Source: Cytophagales bacterium
GTDB taxonomy: Bacteria > Bacteroidota > Bacteroidia > Cytophagales > Bernardetiaceae
Assembly: GCA_004293815.1 (NCBI GenBank)
Contig: RDZD01000034.1
Location: 1 to 43,814, forward strand
Length of the DNA: 43,814 bases
Reading direction: 5' to 3'
How positions within the stretch are numbered: position 1 is the stretch's first letter; each line of letters starts with the position of its first letter. Below the pieces are notes generated by a model that was given only the letters and a program-made list of their open reading frames with translations, searched no databases and was not told the DNA's origin. Of the stretch, positions 1 to 8,052 are shown piece after piece. A program made the position numbers and the translations under genes.

Positions 1-1836
1 GTATTGTGGAAAGTTGGGGGCTTTGGCCAAATCAGAGGTATCTGTAACGGTTTTCTGAATTCCAAAATGGTTGATTCGGACAATCTCAATGGCAGCTTCA
101 TTTTTTTTGAGTTTGGCTTGTACGTCCTTCCAAGTTACTTCTCTGGCATCGGCCAAGCTTGCAAAAGACTCTGATAAAAGGGAGAGCTCTTTTTCTAGGT
201 TATTGCTTTCGGTTTCTAGGCTATCGAGTGAGATATTTTTTTGCAAAAGTTCTTCTTTGGCCATTTGCGCATATTTTCCAACCGCCATCTTGAGCGTGTT
301 CCATTGCTTGTATTTTTGAACGACAACCGTATCCTTGCTGTTGAGCAGTCGGTTTTTCATCTTTTGGGTAGAAGCCAATAAAATCCCTTTGGTAAACAAT
401 TGCGTATCGTAAACCTCTGCTAAATGCTTGTTTTGCTCTATGGCGAAACTGGTGAAGTTGTCAATAAAAAACCTGATGTCATTGTTAAAATAGGCTGTTT
501 TTTCTTGTTCGCTCATAAAAGAAAAGTTCTGGCGAATGAGTGCATGAGACAATTCACGGCTTTTGATGAAAGAAGCCCCAGCTGCTTCATAGTTGCCCAT
601 CTTTGAATGCAAAATACCCATTTTTTCCAAACTTATATTGTACTGAGGGTGCTTCTCACCTACTGTTTCTCTTCTGACGCTCAAAACTTCTTCTTGTAGC
701 TCTTTGGCCTTATCATATTGATCTACAGCACAGTATAGGTTTGATAGATTCTCAGCATACACATAATAGTCATAAGTGTTTTTTTGGTTCTTGAAGCTGG
801 TCATACCTCCTTGGTACATTTTTTCTGCTTTAGCGTAAAGCCCCATTTGAAAATATAAGTCTGCCGTATTTTTGTATGTGGTTAAGTAATGATAGCTTTG
901 GACTCCAAATAGCTCTTTTATGATTTCCAGCGATTTCTCATAAAGCTGTTTAGCTTCTACATAGTTGCCTTCCATGGTATAGATAATAGCCAAATTATCC
1001 ATCAAGGAAGAATAATTTAATGTCCGTTCACCCAAATTAGCTTCTAAAATAGCCATACCTTTCTTGCAAAGCTGTTTAGTCAGTTCTCGGTTGCCTAGCA
1101 TGCCATACAAACTTGTTAAATTAAGCAGAGAACCAGCGTACTCTGGATGCTCTTCTCCAAAAAGCTCTTTGGTTAGTTGCGCATACTCTTTGTAATAGTT
1201 TTCTGCTTTCGTATACTCACCCATATCGCGGTATATTGCTCCTAAAGTGTTTAATGTGGCTCTGTAATCCAAATGTTTTTTGCCAAGAGTTGTTTTCTCT
1301 ATTTGTAGTACACCTAGCAGCCACTGTTCTGCTTCAATCAATTTTTTTAACAGGCGACACAAGTTTCCTAGATCCTTAGCTGCTTTTCTATACATACTAC
1401 TTTGTTCACCAAGAGTTTCTTTACTAACCACAACTATTTCACGATAGATAACCTCTGCGAGTGCATTGTTCTGGGTGAAAGAATAAAAATAAGCTAAGGG
1501 GTAAAGAGCATAAAGATAAAGAGAATGCCTTTTGGTCAATGCTTGCTCAATAAGCCGCTGATTATCTTTAAGAAATGCTTCTGTTTGTTGTCTATCCTCT
1601 ACAAAAATTTTGCTGAACCCTAGATAGTTACGTGTTTTGAGATACCGCTCACTGGTCTTTCCTGAGTCCTTTTCTGCAAGTGCAAGGGCCTCCTCAAAAA
1701 CAGGAATAGCGTCTTTGTGAGCATATTTTTTTTGCAGAGAGTAGGCTTTCTGAAACACGGTTTCCCACTGACCTTGAGCAAAGACTGGCGAGAGCGATAC
1801 CATCAAAACAAATAAACTGATTATAAGGCTTTTCAT
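1..1836 (-). CDS. Exported TPR-CHAT protein, 5' part only (gene continues past the left edge)
   Basis: The frame is open for 612 codons from an ATG at 1836 to the window edge. The product begins with a signal peptide (MKSLIISLFVLMVSLSPVFA, then QGQ), followed by tetratricopeptide repeats of about 42 residues (units such as LGAIYRDMGEYTKAENYYKE) and then the linker typical of CHAT proteins (LFTKGILLASTQKMKNRLL, later AAIEIVRINHFGIQKTV). The CHAT peptidase domain itself would lie beyond the edge, so its His and Cys cannot be seen. The linker matches the partial protein at the right edge closely (same QKMK and VRIN.FGI.KTV.DTS motifs), so the two are paralogues. CHAT domains are caspase-like cysteine peptidases; here the signal peptide places the protein outside the cytoplasm. 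The substrate is unknown. The family call is strong, the function is inferred. Confidence 0.85.
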   Translation of the reverse strand, partial: MKSLIISLFVLMVSLSPVFAQGQWETVFQKAYSLQKKYAHKDAIPVFEEALALAEKDSGKTSERYLKTRNYLGFSKIFVEDRQQTEAFLKDNQRLIEQALTKRHSLYLYALYPLAYFYSFTQNNALAEVIYREIVVVSKETLGEQSSMYRKAAKDLGNLCRLLKKLIEAEQWLLGVLQIEKTTLGKKHLDYRATLNTLGAIYRDMGEYTKAENYYKEYAQLTKELFGEEHPEYAGSLLNLTSLYGMLGNRELTKQLCKKGMAILEANLGERTLNYSSLMDNLAIIYTMEGNYVEAKQLYEKSLEIIKELFGVQSYHYLTTYKNTADLYFQMGLYAKAEKMYQGGMTSFKNQKNTYDYYVYAENLSNLYCAVDQYDKAKELQEEVLSVRRETVGEKHPQYNISLEKMGILHSKMGNYEAAGASFIKSRELSHALIRQNFSFMSEQEKTAYFNNDIRFFIDNFTSFAIEQNKHLAEVYDTQLFTKGILLASTQKMKNRLLNSKDTVVVQKYKQWNTLKMAVGKYAQMAKEELLQKNISLDSLETESNNLEKELSLLSESFASLADAREVTWKDVQAKLKKNEAAIEIVRINHFGIQKTVTDTSDLAKAPNFPQY

Positions 1837-2183
1837 GTTGAAACGTGTTGATGTGAAGATAGAAATATCCTGCATATAGTCTATTTTAGTCAATTTTAAT
1901 GGTTTAGAAAAATCTATAAAACTGAAGAAGATAAACTTCTCTGTTTTTTGTATTAATTCATAAAGTTAGCTTAAAGTAATATTACGATGCAAGATACAAT
2001 AAAAACTGTATCTGGCAACTCTTTAATCTTCTTATTGTTAAAATTATCACCAAGGCATTTTGAAAAAAACAGACTTAATTGTTTGGCAATTTATTGTAAA
2101 AACTACTATTTGCGATTCTAATTCATTACCGCTTTTGTTTATCAGAAACTATTTTTCACACCTTCTTTACCCTTAATAAAACT
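1837..2183. other. Divergent intergenic region between the TPR-CHAT gene and ridA
   Basis: This AT-rich stretch of 347 bases has no supportable gene. It must hold promoters for both flanking genes. On the plus strand TTTG at 2082-2085 and TACTATTTG at 2104-2112, 18 bases apart, resemble the Bacteroidota -33/-7 pair but have one extra base within the -7 element, so this is only a candidate for ridA. No convincing pair was found on the minus strand. Confidence 0.4.
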
Positions 2184-2573
2184 ATGTCTAATAAAACACG
2201 TCAGGTTATCAATAGCGTATATGCACCCGCACCCATAGGGCCTTACAGTCAAGCTATTTTAGTGGATGGTACATTGTATGTGTCGGGACAAATCGCGCTC
2301 GTAGCCACTACAGGTGCACTCTGCGACGAGGGTGTGGAGGCTGAAACAGAACAAGTGCTCAAAAATATAGGCTATGTGTTGGCTGCTGCTGATATGAACT
2401 TTTCGCATGTAGTAAAATGCTCTATTTTTATCAAAAATATGGGTGATTTTCAGAAAATAAACGCCATTTATGCTAAATACTTCAAAGAAAATCCGCCTGC
2501 CCGCGAGACAGTAGAGGTGAGCGCATTGCCCAAAAACGTCAGTGTAGAAATTTCTTGTATTGCGGTCAAGTAA
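2184..2573 (+). CDS. ridA: RidA family 2-iminobutanoate/2-iminopropanoate deaminase
   Basis: The 129-residue product has the usual length of the RidA/YjgF/UK114 family. Family motifs are present: GPYSQAI near residue 20, LYVSGQI near residue 34, and PPARETVEVSALPK near residues 104-117, which holds the Arg that binds the substrate carboxylate in RidA trimers. RidA hydrolyses reactive enamine/imine intermediates made by PLP-dependent dehydratases, protecting other PLP enzymes from damage. It acts in the cytoplasm. It is transcribed alone or together with lgt, which lies 131 bases downstream. The ATG start places the conserved N-terminal strand at the normal distance. The family is certain; the exact substrate range is inferred. 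Confidence 0.93.
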   Translation: MSNKTRQVINSVYAPAPIGPYSQAILVDGTLYVSGQIALVATTGALCDEGVEAETEQVLKNIGYVLAAADMNFSHVVKCSIFIKNMGDFQKINAIYAKYFKENPPARETVEVSALPKNVSVEISCIAVK

Positions 2574-2660
2574 GAGCTAATAGCCTTTTTTTTGATAAAC
2601 AGAAAGTTATAAAAATTGTTAAACTTTGGATAGAGGCAGCGTTTCTAATCTGAAATCTAG

Positions 2661-2668
2661 TATGTTTG
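2661..2668 (+). promoter_or_regulatory. Candidate -7 element upstream of lgt
   Basis: TATGTTTG fits the Bacteroidota -7 consensus TAnnTTTG and lies 36 bases before the ATG at 2705. No TTTG box was found at the expected 19-base spacing, so this is a half-supported site. It overlaps the alternative TTG codon at 2666, which argues against that codon as the lgt start. Confidence 0.35.
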
Positions 2669-2704
2669 CACTTTAAAACAAAACTACTCAATCAATTCAA
2701 TCAA

Positions 2705-3520
2705 ATGACTATCCTAAGCATTCTCTGGGAGGCAGACCCTGAAATTTTCTCTTTAGGTCCAGTTACTGTCCGTTGGTACGGCGTGTTGTTTGCCTTGGCG
2801 TTTTTTATTGGAAACCTGATCATGATACGCGTCTATCGCCTTGAAAATAAGCCAGAAGCTGACCTTGAGAACTTACTTGTCTACATGATTGTGGCGGTGG
2901 TAGTGGGTGCAAGGCTTGGTCACTGTTTATTTTACGACCCTGCTTATTATTTGTCTAACCCTTTGGATATTTTTAAGGTGTGGGAAGGCGGTTTGGCCAG
3001 CCATGGTGGTGCTGCGGGTATCTTATTCTCTATTTACCTTTATTCGCGCAATAAGCCCGACCAATCCTATTTGTGGGTGTTGGACAGGCTCGTAATTACG
3101 ATTGCGCTGGCAGGCTGTTTTATCAGATTAGGGAATTTGATGAACTCAGAAATTGTAGGCTTGCCTAGCGATTTGCCTTGGGCTTTTGTGTTTGCCAAAT
3201 GTGGAGAGTGTGGCATGCTGCCACGCCACCCAGCCCAGCTTTATGAATCTTTATCGTGCTTGGTACTTTTTGCGGGGCTTTTTATGGCCTATGAAAAAAC
3301 ACGTGAAAAAACACCCAAAGGCTTGTATTTGGGCATTTTTATGGTTTGGGTCTTTGGTCTGCGCATGGTTTGGGAGTTTTTCAAAGAAAACCAATCAGAT
3401 TTTGAGCAAAGCATGTTGATGAATATGGGGCAGCTCTTAAGTATTCCTTTAGTAATTGCTGGTATTTATCTAATTGTTAGAGCTTTGGCTAAAGGTAAGC
3501 CATCATTGGAGATAGCCTAA
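2705..3520 (+). CDS. lgt: Prolipoprotein diacylglyceryl transferase
   Basis: Lgt transfers diacylglycerol from phosphatidylglycerol to the lipobox cysteine of prolipoproteins at the inner membrane, the first step of lipoprotein maturation. The 271-residue product has about seven hydrophobic membrane segments. It keeps the family landmarks: GPVTVRWYG near the start, GGLASHGG (the essential His region), the signature RLGNLMNSEIVG, and GLRMVWEFFKE with the late conserved Arg. The ATG at 2705 is preferred over an in-frame TTG at 2666, because the earlier start would add a charged tail not seen in the family and would overlap the likely promoter. Several substrates are encoded nearby (the lipoproteins at 25.8, 27.0 and 30.8 kb). 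Confidence 0.95.
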   Translation: MTILSILWEADPEIFSLGPVTVRWYGVLFALAFFIGNLIMIRVYRLENKPEADLENLLVYMIVAVVVGARLGHCLFYDPAYYLSNPLDIFKVWEGGLASHGGAAGILFSIYLYSRNKPDQSYLWVLDRLVITIALAGCFIRLGNLMNSEIVGLPSDLPWAFVFAKCGECGMLPRHPAQLYESLSCLVLFAGLFMAYEKTREKTPKGLYLGIFMVWVFGLRMVWEFFKENQSDFEQSMLMNMGQLLSIPLVIAGIYLIVRALAKGKPSLEIA

Positions 3521-3828
3521 GTTTAAGATAGGATTTGGGTTTCAAAATGTATTGAAAGGAAGATGATTGCTTCTCGAGGTTTAAGAATTTTCTGATAAGA
3601 GATTCCTTTTCCGATCCATCTTTATACCTGCTGATAGATAATTTGTTTCTAAAAGCACACTATCTCTAAATACATGTAATTTTAGAAGGCGTTCCTTAAT
3701 ACCTGACATCGTTTTGTAGTATGGCAATGACGGAGCTCAAAATCTCTGTTATTGTCATCTATAAAGGTATTTTACTCCTGTTTTCTTTACTTTTTAAGGT
3801 CAGCGAAGCAAAAAACTTTTCCAATTTA
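3521..3828. other. Intergenic region between lgt and the pdhA promoter
   Basis: No gene is supported in these 308 bases. A 62-codon open frame begins at 3721 and ends just before pdhA, but its product is a low-complexity hydrophobic and basic sequence with no recognisable family, and the pdhA promoter lies inside it. No strong hairpin was seen after lgt. Confidence 0.4.
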
Positions 3829-3857
3829 TTGGGTATAATCAAAATTTTTGTATTTTG
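3829..3857 (+). promoter_or_regulatory. Candidate promoter of pdhA-terD
   Basis: TTG at 3829-3831 and TATTTTG at 3851-3857 are separated by 19 bases. The second box is one T short of the TAnnTTTG consensus. A start of transcription near 3864 would give a leader of about 48 bases before the pdhA ATG. Confidence 0.4.
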
Positions 3858-3911
3858 CGCCTTCGTGAAACAAACCTTAAAAAACCGCACTAGCCATTTG
3901 ATTCTTTAGTT

Positions 3912-4919
3912 ATGGAGCCTTTATTTGATCAAAAGACCTTTACTCGCGAAACTTACCTCTATTGGTACGAAAGCATGATGCTCATGCGCAAGTTTGAAGA
4001 AAAATGCGCTCAACTTTACGGGCAGCAGAAAATACGCGGTTTTTGTCATTTGTACATAGGCCAAGAAGCCTGTGTGTCAGGTGCTGTTACGGCACTTCAG
4101 GCAGGCGACAAATGGATTACAGCTTATAGAGACCATGCCCACCCCTTAGGCTTAGGCACTAGCGCGCGAGGTGTTATGGCAGAACTTTTTGGTAAATCCA
4201 CAGGGTGTTCCAAAGGCAAGGGCGGCTCTATGCATATATTTGACAAAGAGCATAATTTCATTGGCGGACACGGTATTGTGGGCGGACAAGTTCCACTAGG
4301 CGCAGGTTTGGCTTTTGCTGAAAAATATAGCGGTACAAATAATCTTTGTATGTGTTACATGGGCGATGGTGCTGTTCGTCAGGGAGCTTTCCATGAGGCA
4401 CTTAATATGGCAATGACTTGGAAACTACCCGTTATTTTTGTGATAGAAAACAACGGCTATGCTATGGGTACTTCAGTGGAGCGCACCTCCAACATGCGTG
4501 AGCTATATAGACTAGCCGATGCTTTTGATATGCCTTCTGAGCCAGTAGACGCAATGAGTGCTGAAGCAGTACATTTTGCTGTGAAACAAGCTGCAGACCG
4601 AGCACGTAGCGGCAATGGCCCCACTTTGTTAGAGTTTAGAACTTACCGCTATCGTGGACACTCTATGTCAGATCCTGCCAAGTATCGCACCAAAGAAGAA
4701 CTGGAAGAGTATCGCACCAAAGATCCTATAGAGCAAGTAAGAGAAGCTTTATTAAGTAAAGGCTACGCTACAGAGGAAAATTTGGCTCATATTGATGCTA
4801 AAATTAAAGAAATCGTAGAAGATTCTGTCAAGTTTGCAGAAGAATCGCCCTATCCAGAGCCAGATGAAATCTATCGCGATGTATATGCTGAACCCAATTA
4901 CCCTTTCATCAAAGAATAG
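3912..4919 (+). CDS. pdhA: Pyruvate dehydrogenase E1 component, alpha subunit
   Basis: This is the TPP-dependent alpha subunit of the pyruvate dehydrogenase complex, which decarboxylates pyruvate and passes the acetyl group to the E2 lipoyl domain. The 335 residues match the usual length. The thiamine-diphosphate motif is clear (MGDGAVRQGAFHEALNMA followed about 25 residues later by IENNGYAMGTS), and so are GKGGSMH and the loop YRGHSMSDPAKYR. The E1 beta, E2 and E3 genes are not adjacent, so they must be encoded elsewhere. The next gene, a TerD homologue, starts 17 bases after the stop, so the two are probably cotranscribed. A branched-chain 2-oxoacid specificity cannot be fully excluded from motifs alone. 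Confidence 0.93.
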   Translation: MEPLFDQKTFTRETYLYWYESMMLMRKFEEKCAQLYGQQKIRGFCHLYIGQEACVSGAVTALQAGDKWITAYRDHAHPLGLGTSARGVMAELFGKSTGCSKGKGGSMHIFDKEHNFIGGHGIVGGQVPLGAGLAFAEKYSGTNNLCMCYMGDGAVRQGAFHEALNMAMTWKLPVIFVIENNGYAMGTSVERTSNMRELYRLADAFDMPSEPVDAMSAEAVHFAVKQAADRARSGNGPTLLEFRTYRYRGHSMSDPAKYRTKEELEEYRTKDPIEQVREALLSKGYATEENLAHIDAKIKEIVEDSVKFAEESPYPEPDEIYRDVYAEPNYPFIKE

Positions 4920-4936
4920 TTGATAATCCTAAAGTT

Positions 4937-5497
4937 ATGTCCATATCCCTCAAAAAAGGCAATACAATAGATCTTTCTAAAGACCATCCAAGCTTGCACA
5001 AAATAGTTGTTGGTTTGGGCTGGGAGGTGCCTGCTCACCATGTTGTAGACCTTGATGTATCGGCCTTTTTGCTCACAAAACAAGGCAAAATGCCTTCCGA
5101 CAAACATTTTGTGTTCTACAATAACCTCAAGTCGCCTGATGGAGCGGTTACACACACTGGTGATAACCGAACTGGGTACGGTCCAGATGATGATGAGGTG
5201 CTTCTGGTTAATTTGAATAAAGTAGACAGCGAGGTGCAGGAAATTATCATCGTACTCAGTATTGATGAAGCCCACACCAAACAACACCACTTTGGAATGC
5301 TGAACAATGCCTTTCTCCGAATCTATGATGTAGAGGCTCACAAGGAGATTTTACGTTATGACGTAGACGAGCGCAATCCTCATCATGTGAGTTTGGTTTT
5401 TGGTAAGCTCTACAGGGTAGGTTTGGCCTGGCACTTTGAGGCAGTGGGTCATGGCAGTAGCTCTGGCCTTCAAAGCTATATCAGCCAATACAGCTAA
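4937..5497 (+). CDS. TerD family calcium-binding stress protein
   Basis: The 186-residue product has the TerD/TerX fold signature: it starts MSISLKKGNTIDLSK, continues with KIVVGLGWE and DLDVSAFLLT, and has the acidic stretch GYGPDDDEVLLVNL and the segment VLSIDEAH. TerD proteins bind Ca2+ through acidic loops and are linked to tellurite, phage and stress responses, mostly from ter gene clusters. No other ter gene is nearby; this copy follows pdhA by 17 bases and the pair ends at a strong terminator. Its role here is therefore unknown, although the family assignment is firm. It is a cytoplasmic protein, with no signal peptide. Confidence 0.88.
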   Translation: MSISLKKGNTIDLSKDHPSLHKIVVGLGWEVPAHHVVDLDVSAFLLTKQGKMPSDKHFVFYNNLKSPDGAVTHTGDNRTGYGPDDDEVLLVNLNKVDSEVQEIIIVLSIDEAHTKQHHFGMLNNAFLRIYDVEAHKEILRYDVDERNPHHVSLVFGKLYRVGLAWHFEAVGHGSSSGLQSYISQYS

Positions 5498-5521
5498 AAG
5501 ATGTTTCTTGTTGATTCCCTT

Positions 5522-5549
5522 AAAAAGCCCAATTTACTTGGGCTTTTTT
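5522..5549 (+). terminator. Rho-independent terminator after pdhA-terD
   Basis: The arms GCCCAA (5527-5532) and TTGGGC (5538-5543) enclose a 5-base loop, and the stem can be extended by A-T pairs. A run of six T follows. It lies 25 bases after the terD stop. Confidence 0.9.
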
Positions 5550-5679
5550 ATTTGTATTTAGAACCATGTCTCCAAAAATGTAAAAATTGGGGTGTTGTTG
5601 ACAACCTCCACGACGCGCCCACTTGTGGGAACGGATATTGGGTGCTGCACTTTTTGTTTAATCGACAGATTACATCAGC

Positions 5680-6315
5680 TTATTTTGCTTTGTTGGTTTT
5701 GCGCCCCTCTCTAGCTGTGCCCCAAAGTCTGTATCCTACTCTCAAGCCCCAACGAAAATCATAAGTCAGATTAGAGTCAGAAGTTATGTCGTTGGTACTG
5801 GTGGTTTTGTTAAGGTAATTGGCATTTTGGGTTTCATATACAAGCTCAGGGCCTAAAAAAACATCCACAACCAACAAGCCGCGTGTTTGAAAGCCAATCA
5901 GACCACTAAAGCCGTAATCTTGGCTCAAATCTTGAACCCTAGACAAGTTTTCGTCTTTCAGCGCACCGTTCTGTATACGGCTGTAACTCAAAAGCCCCGA
6001 CCAATAGAAACCGCTATTATTCATTTTACTTGACTTACCCGTAAAATATTTGAAATTGGCCTGAACGCGCCCGCCAAAGTCTGATTTTTGGCCTTCTGTC
6101 TCAGGGTAAAGCCTTAGTGCATACTCTGTTTGAATGGCCATTTTAGGAGAAAAACCATATTCTACCATGCCGCCAAAAGAAAGCGGAATGCGTTCTTTGA
6201 CTTTCACCGCAAAAGGGTTGAGAAAGCCTTTGATGTTTAAGCTCTGAGCCTTAGACTGAAAAGACAAACCAGAGAGCAATACCAATGCTAAAGCCAATTT
6301 TGAAAATTTTATCAT
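5680..6315 (-). CDS. Outer-membrane beta-barrel protein, uncharacterised
   Basis: The 211-residue product has a signal peptide (MIKFSKLALALVLLSGLSFQ, cut after SKA). The rest shows alternating hydrophobic and polar residues typical of transmembrane beta strands, such as IPLSFGGMVEYGFSPKMAIQ and YDFRWGLRVGYRLW near the C-terminus. This points to a small 8-10 strand barrel of the kind common in Bacteroidota. No enzyme motif is seen and no ligand can be named. It lies downstream of pncB on the same strand with a 50-base gap, so cotranscription is possible. The gene converges on terD. Confidence 0.7.
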   Translation of the reverse strand: MIKFSKLALALVLLSGLSFQSKAQSLNIKGFLNPFAVKVKERIPLSFGGMVEYGFSPKMAIQTEYALRLYPETEGQKSDFGGRVQANFKYFTGKSSKMNNSGFYWSGLLSYSRIQNGALKDENLSRVQDLSQDYGFSGLIGFQTRGLLVVDVFLGPELVYETQNANYLNKTTSTNDITSDSNLTYDFRWGLRVGYRLWGTAREGRKTNKAK

Positions 6316-6365
6316 ATGTAAAAATATTTTGGATAAATAAAAACGAGATTCAAAAAAAGGTAAGC

Positions 6366-7844
6366 CTAATCCAAGGCTCTGAGTTTGAGGATTAAACTGG
6401 TTTTAAGTTCGTACAAGTTCTGCTCTAGACCTACAGGGTAGGCGTGAGGGTTTGCAAATCGCTTAAAACTAGGGTGAAGAAGTTGGAGCTGCTCCATTGC
6501 TCTTTTTCTAATAGCTTGTGGACTAGGACTATCATAGACTTTTTTGCCGCCCTTAAAAATGGGTGTCAGTAAGTCGGTATAAGGAGTGCTAACCGCTATT
6601 CTTTTTCTACGAGTCATGTCCATAGGGTCTACAATCAGTGTGTCGCTGCCTTCTTTGGGTGGATTGTCTGTGTCAAAAATCATGTCAGAAAGCATCAAAC
6701 CTTCAGCCGTGTAGAAGCGTCTAACTTGCTGTAAGCCTGGATTAGACACTTTTATGGCTTGCTCTGATAGTTTTACTTTGTAGTCCCAAGTGCCTTTCCT
6801 GTTTTTAATAGCAGCGAGTTTGTACACTCCTCCAAGTGCGGGTTGTTCGTAGGCAGTAACAAGGCGTGTGCCCACTCCCCAAACGTTGATTTTAGCAGCC
6901 TGTTGTTTTAAACTATAAATGAGATATTCATCTAGGTCGTTGGTGGCTACAATGGCCGCTTCGGGAAAACCTGCTTCATCTAGCAAAACACGCGCTTGGC
7001 TACTCAGATAGGCCAAATCACCTGAATCTAGGCGCACACCAGTCATTTCAAATCCTTTTTTGCGAAGCTCTAAGCCTGATTTGATGGCATTTTTTACGCC
7101 TTCTAGGGTGTTGTAAGTGTCTACCAAAAATACGCAGTTGTTAGGCATGGCAGCGGCGTAAGTATCAAAGGCTTCTAATTCGCTGTCAAAAGACATAATC
7201 CAGCTGTGGGCGTGCGTGCCGCGTACAGGTATTCCAAAAAGCTTACCAGCTAGGACGTTAGAGGTGGCACTGGCTCCGCCAATATAGGCTGCTCTAGAAG
7301 CAGACAAAGAGCCGTCTATGCCTTGTGCGCGTCTTAACCCAAATTCTAAAACCGATTCTCCCTCAGCCGCGATACACACGCGCGAAGACTTGGTGGCTAT
7401 AAGAGTTTGAAAGTTGATAATATTCAACAAGGCTGTTTCTATAATCTGACACTGTACCAGAGGCCCTCTGATTTTCAAAAGAGGCTCGTGAGGGAAGACT
7501 ACAGTGCCTTCAGGAATGGCTTCTACATCACACTGGAAACGCATTTGGCCTAAATAGTCCAAAAAACCACGCTCAAACAAGGGCTTATGATCATTACCTG
7601 TGAGGGTAGCCAAATACTCTAAATCAGACTCTGTAAACTTAAAATTATCCAGAAAATCTATTACGTAGTCTAGTCCGCAAGCAATGCTATAACCTCCTTT
7701 GAAGGGGTTGCTCCTGAAAAATAAATTAAAAACAGCCTCTTCTTCTGATTTTTGAGCTTTCCAGTAGCCGTAGGCCATGGTTAGCTGATAGAGATCTGTG
7801 AGCAGCATTAAGCTCGCCGAATACAAGTTTTGGGTAACGCGCAT
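6366..7844 (-). CDS. pncB: Nicotinate phosphoribosyltransferase
   Basis: The enzyme joins nicotinate and PRPP to give nicotinate mononucleotide, with ATP hydrolysis, in the Preiss-Handler NAD salvage pathway. The 492-residue product fits the longer bacterial form. Family landmarks include LLTDLYQLTMAYGYW at the start, RRAQGIDGSLSASRAAYIGG, the GTHAHSW segment with the active-site His, GVRLDSGDL with the phosphate-binding region, and VWGVGTRLVTAY. The start at 7844 gives the standard N-terminus. The upstream region has a promoter candidate overlapped by two palindromes, suggesting repressor control. The family is certain. Confidence 0.95.
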   Translation of the reverse strand: MRVTQNLYSASLMLLTDLYQLTMAYGYWKAQKSEEEAVFNLFFRSNPFKGGYSIACGLDYVIDFLDNFKFTESDLEYLATLTGNDHKPLFERGFLDYLGQMRFQCDVEAIPEGTVVFPHEPLLKIRGPLVQCQIIETALLNIINFQTLIATKSSRVCIAAEGESVLEFGLRRAQGIDGSLSASRAAYIGGASATSNVLAGKLFGIPVRGTHAHSWIMSFDSELEAFDTYAAAMPNNCVFLVDTYNTLEGVKNAIKSGLELRKKGFEMTGVRLDSGDLAYLSSQARVLLDEAGFPEAAIVATNDLDEYLIYSLKQQAAKINVWGVGTRLVTAYEQPALGGVYKLAAIKNRKGTWDYKVKLSEQAIKVSNPGLQQVRRFYTAEGLMLSDMIFDTDNPPKEGSDTLIVDPMDMTRRKRIAVSTPYTDLLTPIFKGGKKVYDSPSPQAIRKRAMEQLQLLHPSFKRFANPHAYPVGLEQNLYELKTSLILKLRALD

Positions 7845-7944
7845 AGATTTATTTCGATGGTAATCAAGTGGTTGTTCTCTGTTAAAAGGCTATATCAGGG
7901 ACTTTTTGGGGCGAGGTGTCCAAGCAAGGCAAACAGATTCCTAG

Positions 7945-7975
7945 CAATTATAGGTCAAAAAAAAGAGTTGCGCAA
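7945..7975 (-). promoter_or_regulatory. Candidate pncB promoter
   Basis: On the minus strand, TTG (7973-7975) and TATAATTG (7945-7952) are separated by 20 bases. The second box differs from TAnnTTTG at one position. Transcription would start about 95 bases before the pncB ATG. Confidence 0.35.
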
Positions 7976-7982
7976 CATGTTG
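7967..7982. promoter_or_regulatory. Two overlapping palindromes at the pncB -33 box, possible operator
   Basis: GTTGCGCAAC (7967-7976) and CAACATGTTG (7973-7982) are both perfect palindromes and share four bases. They cover the proposed -33 element, which is where a repressor would block transcription. The regulator is unknown. Confidence 0.35.
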
Positions 7983-8052
7983 AGCTAGATTTTGTACAAA
8001 ACCTTTCTTAGTTTTTGGGATACAAACCTTTCAAATAATCTATTCCACGTTC

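Noticed and set aside
3721..3909. A 62-codon open frame between lgt and pdhA
   Set aside because: It has a low-complexity hydrophobic product and no family, and it contains the likely pdhA promoter.
4898..5341. A 147-codon open frame antisense to terD
   Set aside because: It lies wholly against well-supported pdhA/terD coding sequence and has no recognisable product.
5560..5680. Short inverted repeats between the terD terminator and the barrel gene (for example CCCAC-TT-GTGGG)
   Set aside because: The stems are only about 5 bases long, with no T-run and no clear relation to gene ends.
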